A stretch of DNA of 26,632 nt from JABSOG01 sp041583135 (GTDB taxonomy: Bacteria > Pseudomonadota > Gammaproteobacteria > Enterobacterales > Alteromonadaceae). Of the stretch, positions 1 through 7,600 are shown piece by piece (position 1 is the stretch's first letter; every line of letters begins with the position of its first letter). The position numbers and the translations under genes were made by a program. The DNA lies in NCBI GenBank assembly GCA_041583135.1, contig JBFHGJ010000079.1, positions 1 through 26,632 on the forward strand, written 5' to 3'. The notes under the pieces were generated by a model, which searched no databases, had not been told where the DNA came from, and was given only the letters and a program-made list of their open reading frames with translations.

Positions 1-8
1 AAAAAATA

Positions 9-23
9 TGACCATCACGGTCA
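9..23. repeat. Short inverted repeat TGACC-N5-GGTCA
   Basis: The five-base arms TGACC (9-13) and GGTCA (19-23) flank five bases at the extreme left edge. It could be an operator half-site pair or the remains of a terminator of a gene lying outside the window. No T-run follows, so a terminator is unlikely. Too short to weigh more strongly. Confidence 0.25.
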
Positions 24-76
24 ACCAAAGGCGAAATGTCACGTTTTAACGAGAAAAAGCGGCTAAATTGCGATAA

Positions 77-92
77 TGTGATTGACCTCACA
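77..92 (+). promoter_or_regulatory. CRP (cAMP receptor protein) binding site
   Basis: The sequence TGTGA (77-81), six bases, TCACA (88-92) matches both conserved half-sites of the gammaproteobacterial CRP consensus exactly. The flank is also A/T-rich on the left. The site is centred at 84.5. If transcription begins near 126, the centre lies at -41.5, the class II activator position. The six central bases TTGACC also resemble a -35 box, so a second, overlapping promoter that CRP would block is possible. Confidence 0.65.
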
Positions 93-104
93 TCAAAAAG
101 AGCC

Positions 105-119
105 TACAACTAGTACACT
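105..119 (+). promoter_or_regulatory. Candidate -10 elements of the promoter for the 91-aa gene
   Basis: Two -10-like hexamers are present: TACAAC (105-110), 17 bases after TTGACC (82-87), and TACACT (114-119). The second fits a CRP class II promoter starting near 126. The first fits a factor-independent promoter overlapped by the CRP site. Either gives a leader of about 30-40 bases before the start codon at 159. Confidence 0.45.
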
Positions 120-158
120 AACAACAGTGATGATGCTTATACCAAAGGATAGGCGCTG

Positions 159-434
159 ATGAATGACCCAATAGTACACTTGCACGATGCTGTGCAAAAA
201 ACGGCGGAGCTGTGCGGTAACTTAGCCTGCTCTTGTGAGCAAAAAACCATCACCATGAATTTTTCCAGGCCAGTCAATCGTGCCAAGGTGATTGCCAAAC
301 ACGAAACAGGCGAATTGTACGGCACCGTATCGGCAGTAGAGATCAATGAAAACTGCGTCACCTTAAAGATGTTGTTCAACGGTAGTGTCGGCAGTCATTA
401 CCATACCGCAGTGGTATTGAACGTCGTATTATAG
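159..434 (+). CDS. Small protein of unknown function, CRP-controlled by prediction
   Basis: A 91-residue protein I do not recognise. It starts at an ATG preceded by a good ribosome binding site (AAAGGA at 144-149). It has no signal peptide or membrane segment, so it is probably cytosolic. The N-terminal third carries a cysteine cluster (LCGNLACSCEQ) and another cysteine lies further on (ENC). The C-terminal half alternates hydrophobic and polar residues (GELYGTVSAVEI, VTLKMLF, YHTAVVLNVVL), as expected of a small beta-sheet fold. A HYH motif near the end and the cysteines could bind a metal, but this is speculation. The promoter, CRP site and ribosome binding site argue that the gene is real. 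The opposite-strand frame over the same bases has no such signals. Confidence 0.7.
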   Translation: MNDPIVHLHDAVQKTAELCGNLACSCEQKTITMNFSRPVNRAKVIAKHETGELYGTVSAVEINENCVTLKMLFNGSVGSHYHTAVVLNVVL

Positions 435-445
435 ACAACTGAATT

Positions 446-515
446 TGTCGCTCGCTTATGGTTCGCCTTACGACTTGGCTATGGCTGTTAAGCCATTGAA
501 ACTCTGCGAGCGGCA
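446..515 (+). repeat. Long-range inverted repeat with nested hairpin
   Basis: The outer arms 446-455 and 506-515 pair over ten positions, including the exact heptamer CGCTCGC/GCGAGCG and one G-U. Inside is a perfect six-base stem (ATGGCT 481-486, AGCCAT 491-496) with loop GTTA. It lies between the 91-aa gene and the Sel1-repeat gene. C/T-rich sequence with CTTTTTAA follows, so it may terminate the first transcript, or be a structured leader of the second. Confidence 0.4.
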
Positions 516-607
516 CACTTCCTTTTTAATCCCCTATCTGTCTTTACCCACCGGCTAAAACGCTGGTAACATTGCATTTTCCGTATTATCAAGCCGTAAC
601 CTTAACA

Positions 608-1450
608 ATGAAATCATGCACCCTGTGGGTTTGTAGCCTAGTGCTTCTCAACACTCATCTGACAGCCGCAGCCCCTCAAACCGATCCGCAACAAGCCTGT
701 CGCCTAGCGCTAAATAATAACCCCAACGCCCTAAGCAGCAATGAGGCTTGCCAAGCCTTGGTCGGCCAAGGCGAAAAAGGCGATGCCGCCGCCTATCAAC
801 AACTCGGCGCTCTGTTACTCGCGCAAAAACAGACCAGCGTAGTAAAACGCGGACTATATTACCTGAGCCTTGCTGCCGATAACGGCAATGTCGATGCCCT
901 CGACGCCATCTATCAATACCTGGGTGAGCGCATGAGCCAAGGTAAAGTGCCACTCAAATGGGCCTATTTGCTCTCTTACTTAGAGCAACATTGGCAACAA
1001 CAAGGAAAACCGCAAGAGCATTTGTTCAACGAGTATCAACAGTGGCTGGCGCTGCTTGAAAAAAGCCACAGCGACCCACAGCATTTGCCAGCAAAGACGA
1101 TTGAAGCGCTGGCAATCGATTTTGAAAACGGCTACTTTGTCGGCAAAAATATGAAAAAAGCCAGCCAGCTCTACCAGTTGGCCGCCGACCAAGGCCGTCC
1201 TTTCGCCCAATTTAAGACCGCGCAGCTGCTTTACCCGCATTCGCCAAAAAAAGCCTTGCCACTACTTGAACGAGCCGCCAACAATCATTCCGCCGACGCG
1301 ATGATGATGCTGGGCGATCATTTTGGTTGTCACGGTCAAAAGTCATTGGCACAAACTTGGTATCAACGGGCTGCCGCTGCCGGTCACGATTATGCGCAAG
1401 AGGAATTAGAGGCGTTGCAGCAAACCGGAAAACCCAGCCAGTGCGATTAG
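608..1450 (+). CDS. Secreted Sel1-like repeat (TPR-type) protein
   Basis: An exported protein of about 280 residues. The start ATG at 608 is chosen because it opens directly on a signal peptide (MKSCTLWVCSLVLLNTHLTAAA). The same frame runs back to a TTG at 572, which would add 12 residues in front of the signal. The mature part consists of Sel1-type alpha-helical repeats: YYLSLAADNGNVDALDAIYQY, SQLYQLAADQGRPFAQFKTAQLL, ALPLLERAANNHSADAMMMLG and TWYQRAAAAGHDYAQEELEAL show the typical A-A-x-x-G-x-x-x-A pattern. Sel1 repeats form protein-binding solenoids. The partner is unknown and no enzymatic domain is visible. A role in the periplasm is inferred from the signal peptide. No strong Shine-Dalgarno sequence is seen at either start, so the exact N-terminus is uncertain. 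Confidence 0.85.
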   Translation: MKSCTLWVCSLVLLNTHLTAAAPQTDPQQACRLALNNNPNALSSNEACQALVGQGEKGDAAAYQQLGALLLAQKQTSVVKRGLYYLSLAADNGNVDALDAIYQYLGERMSQGKVPLKWAYLLSYLEQHWQQQGKPQEHLFNEYQQWLALLEKSHSDPQHLPAKTIEALAIDFENGYFVGKNMKKASQLYQLAADQGRPFAQFKTAQLLYPHSPKKALPLLERAANNHSADAMMMLGDHFGCHGQKSLAQTWYQRAAAAGHDYAQEELEALQQTGKPSQCD

Positions 1451-1486
1451 CCTGAAACAGAAATGCCCTGAGGACAAAAGGAAAAA

Positions 1487-1521
1487 CCAAGCCCCGGCGC
1501 TGGAGTATTACCGGGGCTTGG
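1487..1521 (-). terminator. Rho-independent terminator of the 132-aa gene
   Basis: A perfect 11-base stem (CCAAGCCCCGG 1487-1497, complement 1511-1521) encloses a 13-base loop. Reading the - strand it is followed by TTTTTCCTTTT, a clear U-tract. The + strand side lacks a T-run, so it mainly serves the gene ending at 1621, about 100 bases upstream in transcript terms. Confidence 0.8.
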
Positions 1522-1620
1522 CGACTGACGTATGTTAACCTGAGCCTCAGGTAAGGAAGGGCCTTAGCGCACGGCTATTTGCATCGCTAACTGCCCCAAA
1601 TTTATTTGCTTTAGGCGATA

Positions 1621-2019
1621 TTAGAAAGGTAGCTGCTTGATACCAGGGTGCAATAAGCCGCTGCATGAGTAAATCACATCAACGCTGTAGTCGTAAGTAC
1701 CAACACCATTGTTGCCATCAACCGCAGAAACCGGGCGAACCGAGTACGCTTGTACTGAATGCCAGTAAGGGTCGCCATACGCAATCGGGCCACCGACATT
1801 TTTCATCGCTTCACAACGGCCTTTGGCGTAGGCTTCAATGTTGGCCTGATTGATACAGGTTGCTAAAGATGCACTGCCACAATCAATGGTTTCAATGGTG
1901 CCGGTCGCATAATTGTACTGTGGGTCATTGTGGTTAACGTGGTTATATTCAGCGCCAATCGCAGGCATGGCGGTGGTGGCGAACATCGCTAGTGCCAAAA
2001 GTGACTTTTTATTTAACAT
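1621..2019 (-). CDS. Small exported cysteine-containing protein, unknown function
   Basis: A 132-residue protein that starts at the ATG at 2019, behind a good ribosome binding site (AGAGGTAG on the - strand). A clear signal peptide (MLNKKSLLALAMFATTAMPAIGA, then AEYNH) sends it to the periplasm or outside. The mature chain of about 110 residues has four cysteines (IDCGS, ATCINQ, GRCEAM, YSCSG), enough for two disulfides. It also has many Tyr, Asn and His residues, including an unusual N-terminal stretch rich in H, N and Y. I do not recognise a family. The gene is monocistronic, with its own terminator at 1487-1521 and an A/C-rich leader. The function cannot be read from the sequence. Confidence 0.8.
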   Translation of the reverse strand: MLNKKSLLALAMFATTAMPAIGAEYNHVNHNDPQYNYATGTIETIDCGSASLATCINQANIEAYAKGRCEAMKNVGGPIAYGDPYWHSVQAYSVRPVSAVDGNNGVGTYDYSVDVIYSCSGLLHPGIKQLPF

Positions 2020-2321
2020 TTGACTACCTCTTTTGTTATTTGTCTTTTGTTTTTAAATTCGTTTATTTGACCTGTTTCTTGCCATTGTTGTTATTGTTAT
2101 GCCTTGTTGTTGGTTTGCCTTTCCTTGGCACTATGACAAACGACTACAAACGACAGCGTGTGTTTGTACTGCTGCTTGGATGAGGCTTATGTTAATGGCC
2201 GCGTTGTACCTTTGGTTATTGAAAAAGCGACAGATTCGGTGACAAACACGGCAATCTCAAGGTGATAGCCGTGTCGTTTTTGTTATAATTATTTTTATCT
2301 ATCTATTTGATATATAAAAAT
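2020..2321. other. 302-bp intergenic region with A/C-rich leader
   Basis: This region separates two - strand genes. About 100 bases next to the 132-aa gene (roughly 2020-2130) are almost free of G on the transcribed strand and repeat AACAA/ACAACA-type words, giving an unstructured leader. A ten-codon reading frame (2085-2053, -) lies within it and may be chance. The distal part holds the hairpin at 2246-2274. I could not pick a convincing -35/-10 pair. Confidence 0.4.
2246..2274. terminator. Hairpin downstream of the hybrid sensor gene
   Basis: The arms ACACGGC (2246-2252) and GCCGTGT (2268-2274) are perfect. After a one-base mismatch, three further pairs (ATC/GAT) leave a loop of about seven. 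On the + strand CGTTTTTG follows. On the - strand only GTTTGTC follows. It sits 48 bases past the sensor stop codon and probably ends that transcript, perhaps in both directions. Confidence 0.55.
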
Positions 2322-5300
2322 TTATGCAGATATTTTACTGTCGTTTTTGTATTGTGAAGGGGTTAGGTTATACCTTTCTTTGAAGCGTTTTGAAAAGTAA
2401 GCATGTGAAGCAAAACCACACAATTCGTATACTTCGGTGGGCTTTTTACCTTGGCTTATCAGCTCACAGGCACGGGCTAGGCGATACTCGTTAAGTAAAG
2501 CGTTGGGGGTCATATTGAGGAAGTGCTTAACCTTGCGCTCCAATTGTCGGTTGGAGACGTATAGCGCTTGGCACACGGCCTTGATCTGGATCTCCGAGTC
2601 ATGGTAGTTCGCCTCGATGAAAGCCAAGAAGCGCTCGATGAGGCGGTCGCCATTTTGTCCCTGATGCCACTCGTTGGTTTGAGGCTCAGCGGCTTTGGCT
2701 TTGATGGCGGCCACCAACGCCAATTGGTTCGACACCCGATGCAACAGTTCCGTGGCTTTAAAGGGCTTGTTGATAAAATCATTGGCACCGACGGCATATC
2801 CCTTTTCACGGCTGATGGCATCGTTTTTGGCGGTGATCAACAGTATTGGAATATGGCAGGTGATCTCATCTGAACGTAACTGACTACACAACTCATAGCC
2901 ATCCATTTGCGGCATCATCACATCGCTGAGCACCAGATCAGGCACCATTTGCCTAGCCTGCTCGCAGCCGTCTTTGCCGTTGCCGGCCATCATCACCTGA
3001 TAGTCACCGCTCAGCAGCTTATTGATATACGCCGCCAGCGCAATGTTGTCTTCAACCACCAGTATGCAGGGCCGGTCTGTGGCTGACGTTTGTGGCTGCT
3101 CAATGGTTTGCACCATATGCCCGCCACTTTCGCCGTGATTGACAATTGCCGGTAGCCACACTTCAACCTCGGTTCCCTTGCCGCTTTCACTGTGTATGTT
3201 GACTTCACCGTCGAGGGCATCGACGAGCGTTTTGACCATGGCAAGACCAATGCCGTTACCTTGCCTATCCAGGGCATTTTCTGCGCGTTGGTAGCGCTCA
3301 AAAATGCTCTCTAGCGCCGCTGCCGGAATACCAATACCGCTGTCGCAGCAACGAAACAGCAAGCGGTCGCCATGTCGTTGCGCCGAAACGCGAATACCGC
3401 CGCTATCGGTATACTTGATGGCGTTGCTCAGAATGTTTTCAAAAATACTTTGCAGCGCCTGTTGCTCTGCCCATACCATCAGGGCGTTGTCGATAGCACA
3501 ATCAAACGACAAGCCCTTGGCTTTGGCGACGTCGGTCATACTCAAACACAAAGGTGTCAGCAAAGCACTGAGGTCGCACTGGGTATCATTGCGACCGGCG
3601 CTGACCGAGGCACCGTGCGTTTGCGCTTTGGTCACCTCTAAGATGCGGTCAGTCAGATCCACCAAAGCGTGAATATTTTCACTTTGTTTTTGCGCATAAT
3701 CGGCAATGTTCAAGGTGCCTTCACTTAGCCCGTCGATATTGCCAAGCATGATCTGTAACGGCGTGCGGGTTTGATGGTAGACGTTCTCTATCAGCTTTTC
3801 GCGCTCATTCATCAAGCGCTCGATTTCATGCTTTGAATGCTGCAATTGCTCGGTTCGCATCTGCACTTGTTTTTCGAGCTGCTCACCCCGACGCACCAAG
3901 GTGTGTGTCCGCAACCTAAGCGCTAGGTATCCCAACAACAGACACGTCAAAACATACCCGACAATGGCCCACCAACTTAACCAAGGGCTCACCGCGACCG
4001 CAAACTCAAAGGTATTGCTGGTGGTACTCATATCCGGATAAATCGCTTCAACTTCAAATTGATAGCGACCGCCGGGCAAATTGGTGTAAACCGCTCTGCG
4101 GTTGTCGGCATCGGTGGTGCTAAAGTTCTGCTCAAGCCCGCGCAAGCGATATCGATACCTAATCGCACCTGGCGCTTCCATCGACAAGGCCGAAAATTCG
4201 AAGACAATCTTTTGTAGCGTGGCCGAATAGGGTTTATGCGGTTTAACCGCCAGACTATAGGGGTTATCCATTTGACTGAACTGACCGTTTTTGTCGCTTT
4301 GACTGATCTTGGTCAGTGCCACTTTGTTGGCTTTGGGTTTTTGTCTTAGGGCTTTGGGCTTGAATTTGACAATGCCTTGACGTAGCGCGACATGGATCTC
4401 ACCTTGGCTGGTTTGAACAAAAGATTGTGCCCCGGTCAAAAAACCACTGAGATCAATCCCCTGCTCCACACTGTAACTGGCCAACAGCTGTTTGGAATGA
4501 ATATCCAATACTTTCAGGCTGTTGTTGCAAACCAGCCACAGCTGCTTAAAGGCATCTTCTGCCATGCCATTGCAGCCATTGACGTCACCGGGACTCACCA
4601 GATTCAAGGTTTGCTTGAGCTTGCCCTCGATTGGGTCGTAAATGGATAAGCCTTGCAGCGCCAACACCCAAATGTTGTCGGCACTGTCTTTGGTCAGTTT
4701 GATCACCGCGCCCGCCTCAGGGAAGATCTCAGTGCGGTTGTCGCTTAAGTTCAGCACGCTTAAGCCTTCGTCGGCACCGGCCAACAACAGATTATCGACA
4801 CTCAGCACGCTTCTGACCCATTGCTTATAGGCGACTTTAAGTTGACCCTCTTGACCGAATCGCTTTACTTCACCGGATTTACGCGAATACTGATAGACGC
4901 CATCATCGGCCGCCAGCCACACCAGACCGAAGGCGCCAAAAGCGATGTCGAAGATCCCGGTATTTAAATCCGCAATGGTATGAAATTGCCGATCTGCGAC
5001 ATTAAAGCGCTGCAACCCTTTGGTTGTGCCTATCCACAGCTGTTGTTGGCGGTCAAACTTTAGTGCAGACACCCGATTGTGCAACAGGCTATTGGATTTG
5101 CTCACATCGGTGTTGTAACTAGCGACACGCTCGCCGTCGTAATGGAACAAGCCTGAGCCGAACGTCCCCACCCAGCGACTGCCGTCAGCCTGCTCGGCAA
5201 TGCTCCAGACATTGTTGATGGCCTGATCGCCATAACTTGACGGCTCGGCACTTTGCAAGTGAATGTCGTTCTGGTTGTAGCGATTTATCCCGGCATAGGT

Positions 5301-6236
5301 GGCAATGTAGATATTGTGCTGCCTGTCTTGAAACAGGTCGGTAATGTAATTGTTGGCAATACTACCGGCTTTGCCTTTTTGTTGGTAATAACGCTGGATC
5401 TGCGCATCTTCCAGCGTCAGAACATTCAGTCCATTGCTGGTACCAACCCAAACCCGCTGCTCATTGTCTACCAACAAAGCCGTAACATTGTTGTGACTTA
5501 GACTGTTATCGCTCTCATTGCTGGCGAAATGCTTGATGCCGTCGCTAAGCCAATAGACGCCGTTGTTGCTACCGACCAATATCGAGCCGTCTATCAACTC
5601 GACCATTTCGCTGATGGCCGGGCCAGCGATCAGCGGCTCTGGCAGCTGGGTTTGATGTTCAAGCTGTTGCTCTTTGAGTCTGAATAGACCGGCGTTGGTA
5701 CCAAGTAAAATATCGCCATCGCTGCTTTGCGCTAAGGCGGTGGCACTGAGCTGCTGCCGGCCGAAGTTCAGAGTGAAATGGGTAAAGTTGTCGTTATCCT
5801 GATGATACTCGCTCAATCCTTCTTTGGTGGCAACCAACAAGCGGCCAGCGCGGGTATCGAGCATATCGTAGATGATCTCTTGGCTCGGCTTTTGGCCGCG
5901 GTTACTCAGGTGACGATAATAGACATTTTCGAAGGTGCCAGGTGTGATCAAACTTAATGTGGTCGTACCGGCCGACCACAAGCGGTCGTTGTTATCAACA
6001 TAAATGGCCCGGGTCGGCTGGGCATTGAGCTGCAACGCTTCGTAGCCGTCAAAGCGGTATATTCCGGCATCGCCACCAAACCACAAAAAGCCCTGTTCAT
6101 CGGCAAATAAGCTGCGGACATTTAAAATACTGTGTCCTTTGGCATCTCTCAGTTCAGAAAAATGCATCGGCACAGTGGCTAAGGCATTACAGCTAATGAC
6201 CAATAATAAAAACAGTGTCCAACGGCGCAGTAACAT
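2322..6236 (-). CDS. Hybrid two-component system sensor histidine kinase/response regulator (HTCS, AraC-type output)
   Basis: One chain joins sensor, kinase, receiver and DNA-binding output, as in SusR/BT-type HTCS proteins. A signal sequence (MLLRRWTLFLLLVISCNALA) precedes 14 propeller-type motifs of the form D-x-x-x-x-W/I-x-G-T-x-x-G-L, enough for two seven-bladed propellers (about residues 30-640). A Y_Y_Y domain follows (about 670-745), then one membrane segment (about 748-772) and a coiled coil. HisKA has its His at about 821 (VYHQTRTPL). The ATPase shows LSNAIKYT, DSGIGIP and GNGIGLAM. The receiver has its acceptor Asp at about 1105 (LSDVMMPQMDG). An AraC helix-turn-helix region ends the protein. 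The ATG at 6236 is preferred to the in-frame GTG at 6239 because of its spacing from AAGAGA. Such proteins usually bind periplasmic oligosaccharides and control nearby degradation genes, but no such genes are in the window, so the ligand is unknown. The residue after the phospho-acceptor His is Gln rather than the usual Glu. Confidence 0.95.
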   Translation of the reverse strand: MLLRRWTLFLLLVISCNALATVPMHFSELRDAKGHSILNVRSLFADEQGFLWFGGDAGIYRFDGYEALQLNAQPTRAIYVDNNDRLWSAGTTTLSLITPGTFENVYYRHLSNRGQKPSQEIIYDMLDTRAGRLLVATKEGLSEYHQDNDNFTHFTLNFGRQQLSATALAQSSDGDILLGTNAGLFRLKEQQLEHQTQLPEPLIAGPAISEMVELIDGSILVGSNNGVYWLSDGIKHFASNESDNSLSHNNVTALLVDNEQRVWVGTSNGLNVLTLEDAQIQRYYQQKGKAGSIANNYITDLFQDRQHNIYIATYAGINRYNQNDIHLQSAEPSSYGDQAINNVWSIAEQADGSRWVGTFGSGLFHYDGERVASYNTDVSKSNSLLHNRVSALKFDRQQQLWIGTTKGLQRFNVADRQFHTIADLNTGIFDIAFGAFGLVWLAADDGVYQYSRKSGEVKRFGQEGQLKVAYKQWVRSVLSVDNLLLAGADEGLSVLNLSDNRTEIFPEAGAVIKLTKDSADNIWVLALQGLSIYDPIEGKLKQTLNLVSPGDVNGCNGMAEDAFKQLWLVCNNSLKVLDIHSKQLLASYSVEQGIDLSGFLTGAQSFVQTSQGEIHVALRQGIVKFKPKALRQKPKANKVALTKISQSDKNGQFSQMDNPYSLAVKPHKPYSATLQKIVFEFSALSMEAPGAIRYRYRLRGLEQNFSTTDADNRRAVYTNLPGGRYQFEVEAIYPDMSTTSNTFEFAVAVSPWLSWWAIVGYVLTCLLLGYLALRLRTHTLVRRGEQLEKQVQMRTEQLQHSKHEIERLMNEREKLIENVYHQTRTPLQIMLGNIDGLSEGTLNIADYAQKQSENIHALVDLTDRILEVTKAQTHGASVSAGRNDTQCDLSALLTPLCLSMTDVAKAKGLSFDCAIDNALMVWAEQQALQSIFENILSNAIKYTDSGGIRVSAQRHGDRLLFRCCDSGIGIPAAALESIFERYQRAENALDRQGNGIGLAMVKTLVDALDGEVNIHSESGKGTEVEVWLPAIVNHGESGGHMVQTIEQPQTSATDRPCILVVEDNIALAAYINKLLSGDYQVMMAGNGKDGCEQARQMVPDLVLSDVMMPQMDGYELCSQLRSDEITCHIPILLITAKNDAISREKGYAVGANDFINKPFKATELLHRVSNQLALVAAIKAKAAEPQTNEWHQGQNGDRLIERFLAFIEANYHDSEIQIKAVCQALYVSNRQLERKVKHFLNMTPNALLNEYRLARACELISQGKKPTEVYELCGFASHAYFSKRFKERYNLTPSQYKNDSKISA

Positions 6237-6259
6237 CACTCATTCTCTTTTTTTACCCG

Positions 6260-6289
6260 ATTGTAGCGTGAAAGAGAAATCGATGTGAA
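6260..6289 (-). promoter_or_regulatory. Candidate sigma-70 promoter for the hybrid sensor gene
   Basis: On the - strand TTCACA (6289-6284) is followed by 18 bases and TACAAT (6265-6260). Both are close to consensus. The predicted start near 6253 would give a leader of only about 15-20 bases that just contains the ribosome binding site. This suggests the sensor gene has its own promoter in the 94-bp gap after the ligase gene. Confidence 0.5.
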
Positions 6290-6330
6290 GGGCGAAGATC
6301 GGTTAATTTACCTCACAGAGGTTTAGGCGC

Positions 6331-7452
6331 TCAAGCACTGAGCGCTGTTTTTTGCGCAAGGTATCGTGTCGCCGGGCGCCGGTTATAGTCGAACTGCTCT
6401 AACGCCAAGGCAATTAAACGATTGATCAGTGCGCTATAGCAGATACCGCTGGCCTGCCACAACATGGCAAACATACTGATGTTGGTAAACCCAGGCATGG
6501 TGTTGATTTCGTTGACGTATATTCGCTGATCTTGGGTCACGAAAAAATCGACTCTGGCAAGGCCGGTACAACACAAGGTTTGAAAGACCTTAACGGCAAG
6601 GCTCTGCACTTTAGAACCGGTTTTAAACGGCAGTTTTGCCGGGATCTGTACCGTCGCGCCATCTTCATCGATATATTTGGCATTGTAACTGTAAAATGCC
6701 TGCTGGCAGATCACCTCGCCAAGCACCGAAGCGATGGGCCTGCGGTTCCCCAGCACGCCACATTCAATTTCAGCCCCGGCAATATATTGCTCGATTAAGA
6801 TGCGGTTGTCATAATTAAAAGCCATCGCCAATGCCTTGTCGTATTCATGTTCTGCGGTCACCTTTGAAACACCCACCGACGAGCCTTGACTATTGGGTTT
6901 AACAAAAAATGGCACGCCTAACTTGGCCACCACCTGATCAAATGACGGCGTTGCCTCGCCGTTTTCCATCATAATAAAATCAGCCACACGAATACCGGCC
7001 TCACGCAACAGTCGTTTGCTGGTATACTTGTCCATACCAATAGCCGAGCCCAACACATCAGAACCGACATAGGGCACTTCGGCCATCTGCAATAAGCCCT
7101 GCATACTGCCATCCTCGCCGCCGATGCCATGCACCAGCGGAAAAATAACGTCCACCTTGCTGGCAAGCGCCGGATGCTTTAAATCAATGATCTTACCTTC
7201 AGATTGCGCACTTAACGCTACCGGGCCTTTGCTTAAGCTCGGACATAAGGTATTGAGCTTATCGCCAAGTGCGATGATTTTGCGGCTGTCATATAAATGC
7301 CAATGGCCGCTGGGAGAGATACCGATGAGAATAGGGTTATAACGGGTTTTATCGATTGCGGCTAAGACGTTGCGGGCAGAGCGAAGAGAAATTTCGTGCT
7401 CGGGAGACTTGCCACCGAACACCAAAGCCACATTGCGTTTTTTCTTTGTCAT
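6331..7452 (-). CDS. ddlA: D-alanine--D-alanine ligase (DdlA type)
   Basis: A cytosolic ATP-grasp enzyme that joins two D-Ala molecules at the cost of ATP to supply the peptidoglycan stem peptide. Its 373 residues match the longer DdlA form rather than the roughly 306-residue DdlB. Visible motifs are the N-terminal VFGGKSPEHEISLRSA, the VHGIGGEDGSMQG segment, the ATP-grasp lid KPNSQGSSVGVSKV, and the metal-binding NEINTMPGFTNISMF. The omega-loop sequence SYNAKYID carries Tyr, typical of ligases that make D-Ala-D-Ala; vancomycin-resistance D-Ala-D-Lac ligases differ here. The gene stands alone, away from any mur-fts cluster in this window, which fits a second, DdlA-type copy. The ATG at 7452 follows a weak AGG eight bases upstream. 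Confidence 0.93.
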   Translation of the reverse strand: MTKKKRNVALVFGGKSPEHEISLRSARNVLAAIDKTRYNPILIGISPSGHWHLYDSRKIIALGDKLNTLCPSLSKGPVALSAQSEGKIIDLKHPALASKVDVIFPLVHGIGGEDGSMQGLLQMAEVPYVGSDVLGSAIGMDKYTSKRLLREAGIRVADFIMMENGEATPSFDQVVAKLGVPFFVKPNSQGSSVGVSKVTAEHEYDKALAMAFNYDNRILIEQYIAGAEIECGVLGNRRPIASVLGEVICQQAFYSYNAKYIDEDGATVQIPAKLPFKTGSKVQSLAVKVFQTLCCTGLARVDFFVTQDQRIYVNEINTMPGFTNISMFAMLWQASGICYSALINRLIALALEQFDYNRRPATRYLAQKTALSA

Positions 7453-7600
7453 AAATTGGCCTGTTTTGCACTGGGAGATACTGCATTAGACCCTGCGCTT
7501 GTGGCTTTGCTCCATGACAATCGAGGCAATGTGGCGATCAATTATGGCGAAAATATGGCAAAGGGCAAGTTCTACTGCCCACGCTTAGCCCGAGTTGAGG

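Noticed and set aside
2053..2085. Ten-codon frame in the leader of the four-cysteine protein gene
   Set aside because: No Shine-Dalgarno sequence; not listed as a gene, only mentioned as a possible upstream frame.
1992..2183. 63-residue hydrophobic frame on the + strand
   Set aside because: It arises from the T-rich complement of the A/C-rich leader, overlaps the start of the well-supported - strand gene and lacks a ribosome binding site.
3304..3672. 122-residue + strand frame inside the hybrid sensor gene
   Set aside because: It lies entirely opposite an intact, recognisable kinase domain; its composition is that of an antisense shadow.
6310..6322. Small ACCTC/GAGGT hairpin after ddl as a terminator
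   Set aside because: Five-base stem, three-base loop and no U-tract on the - strand; it may be chance.
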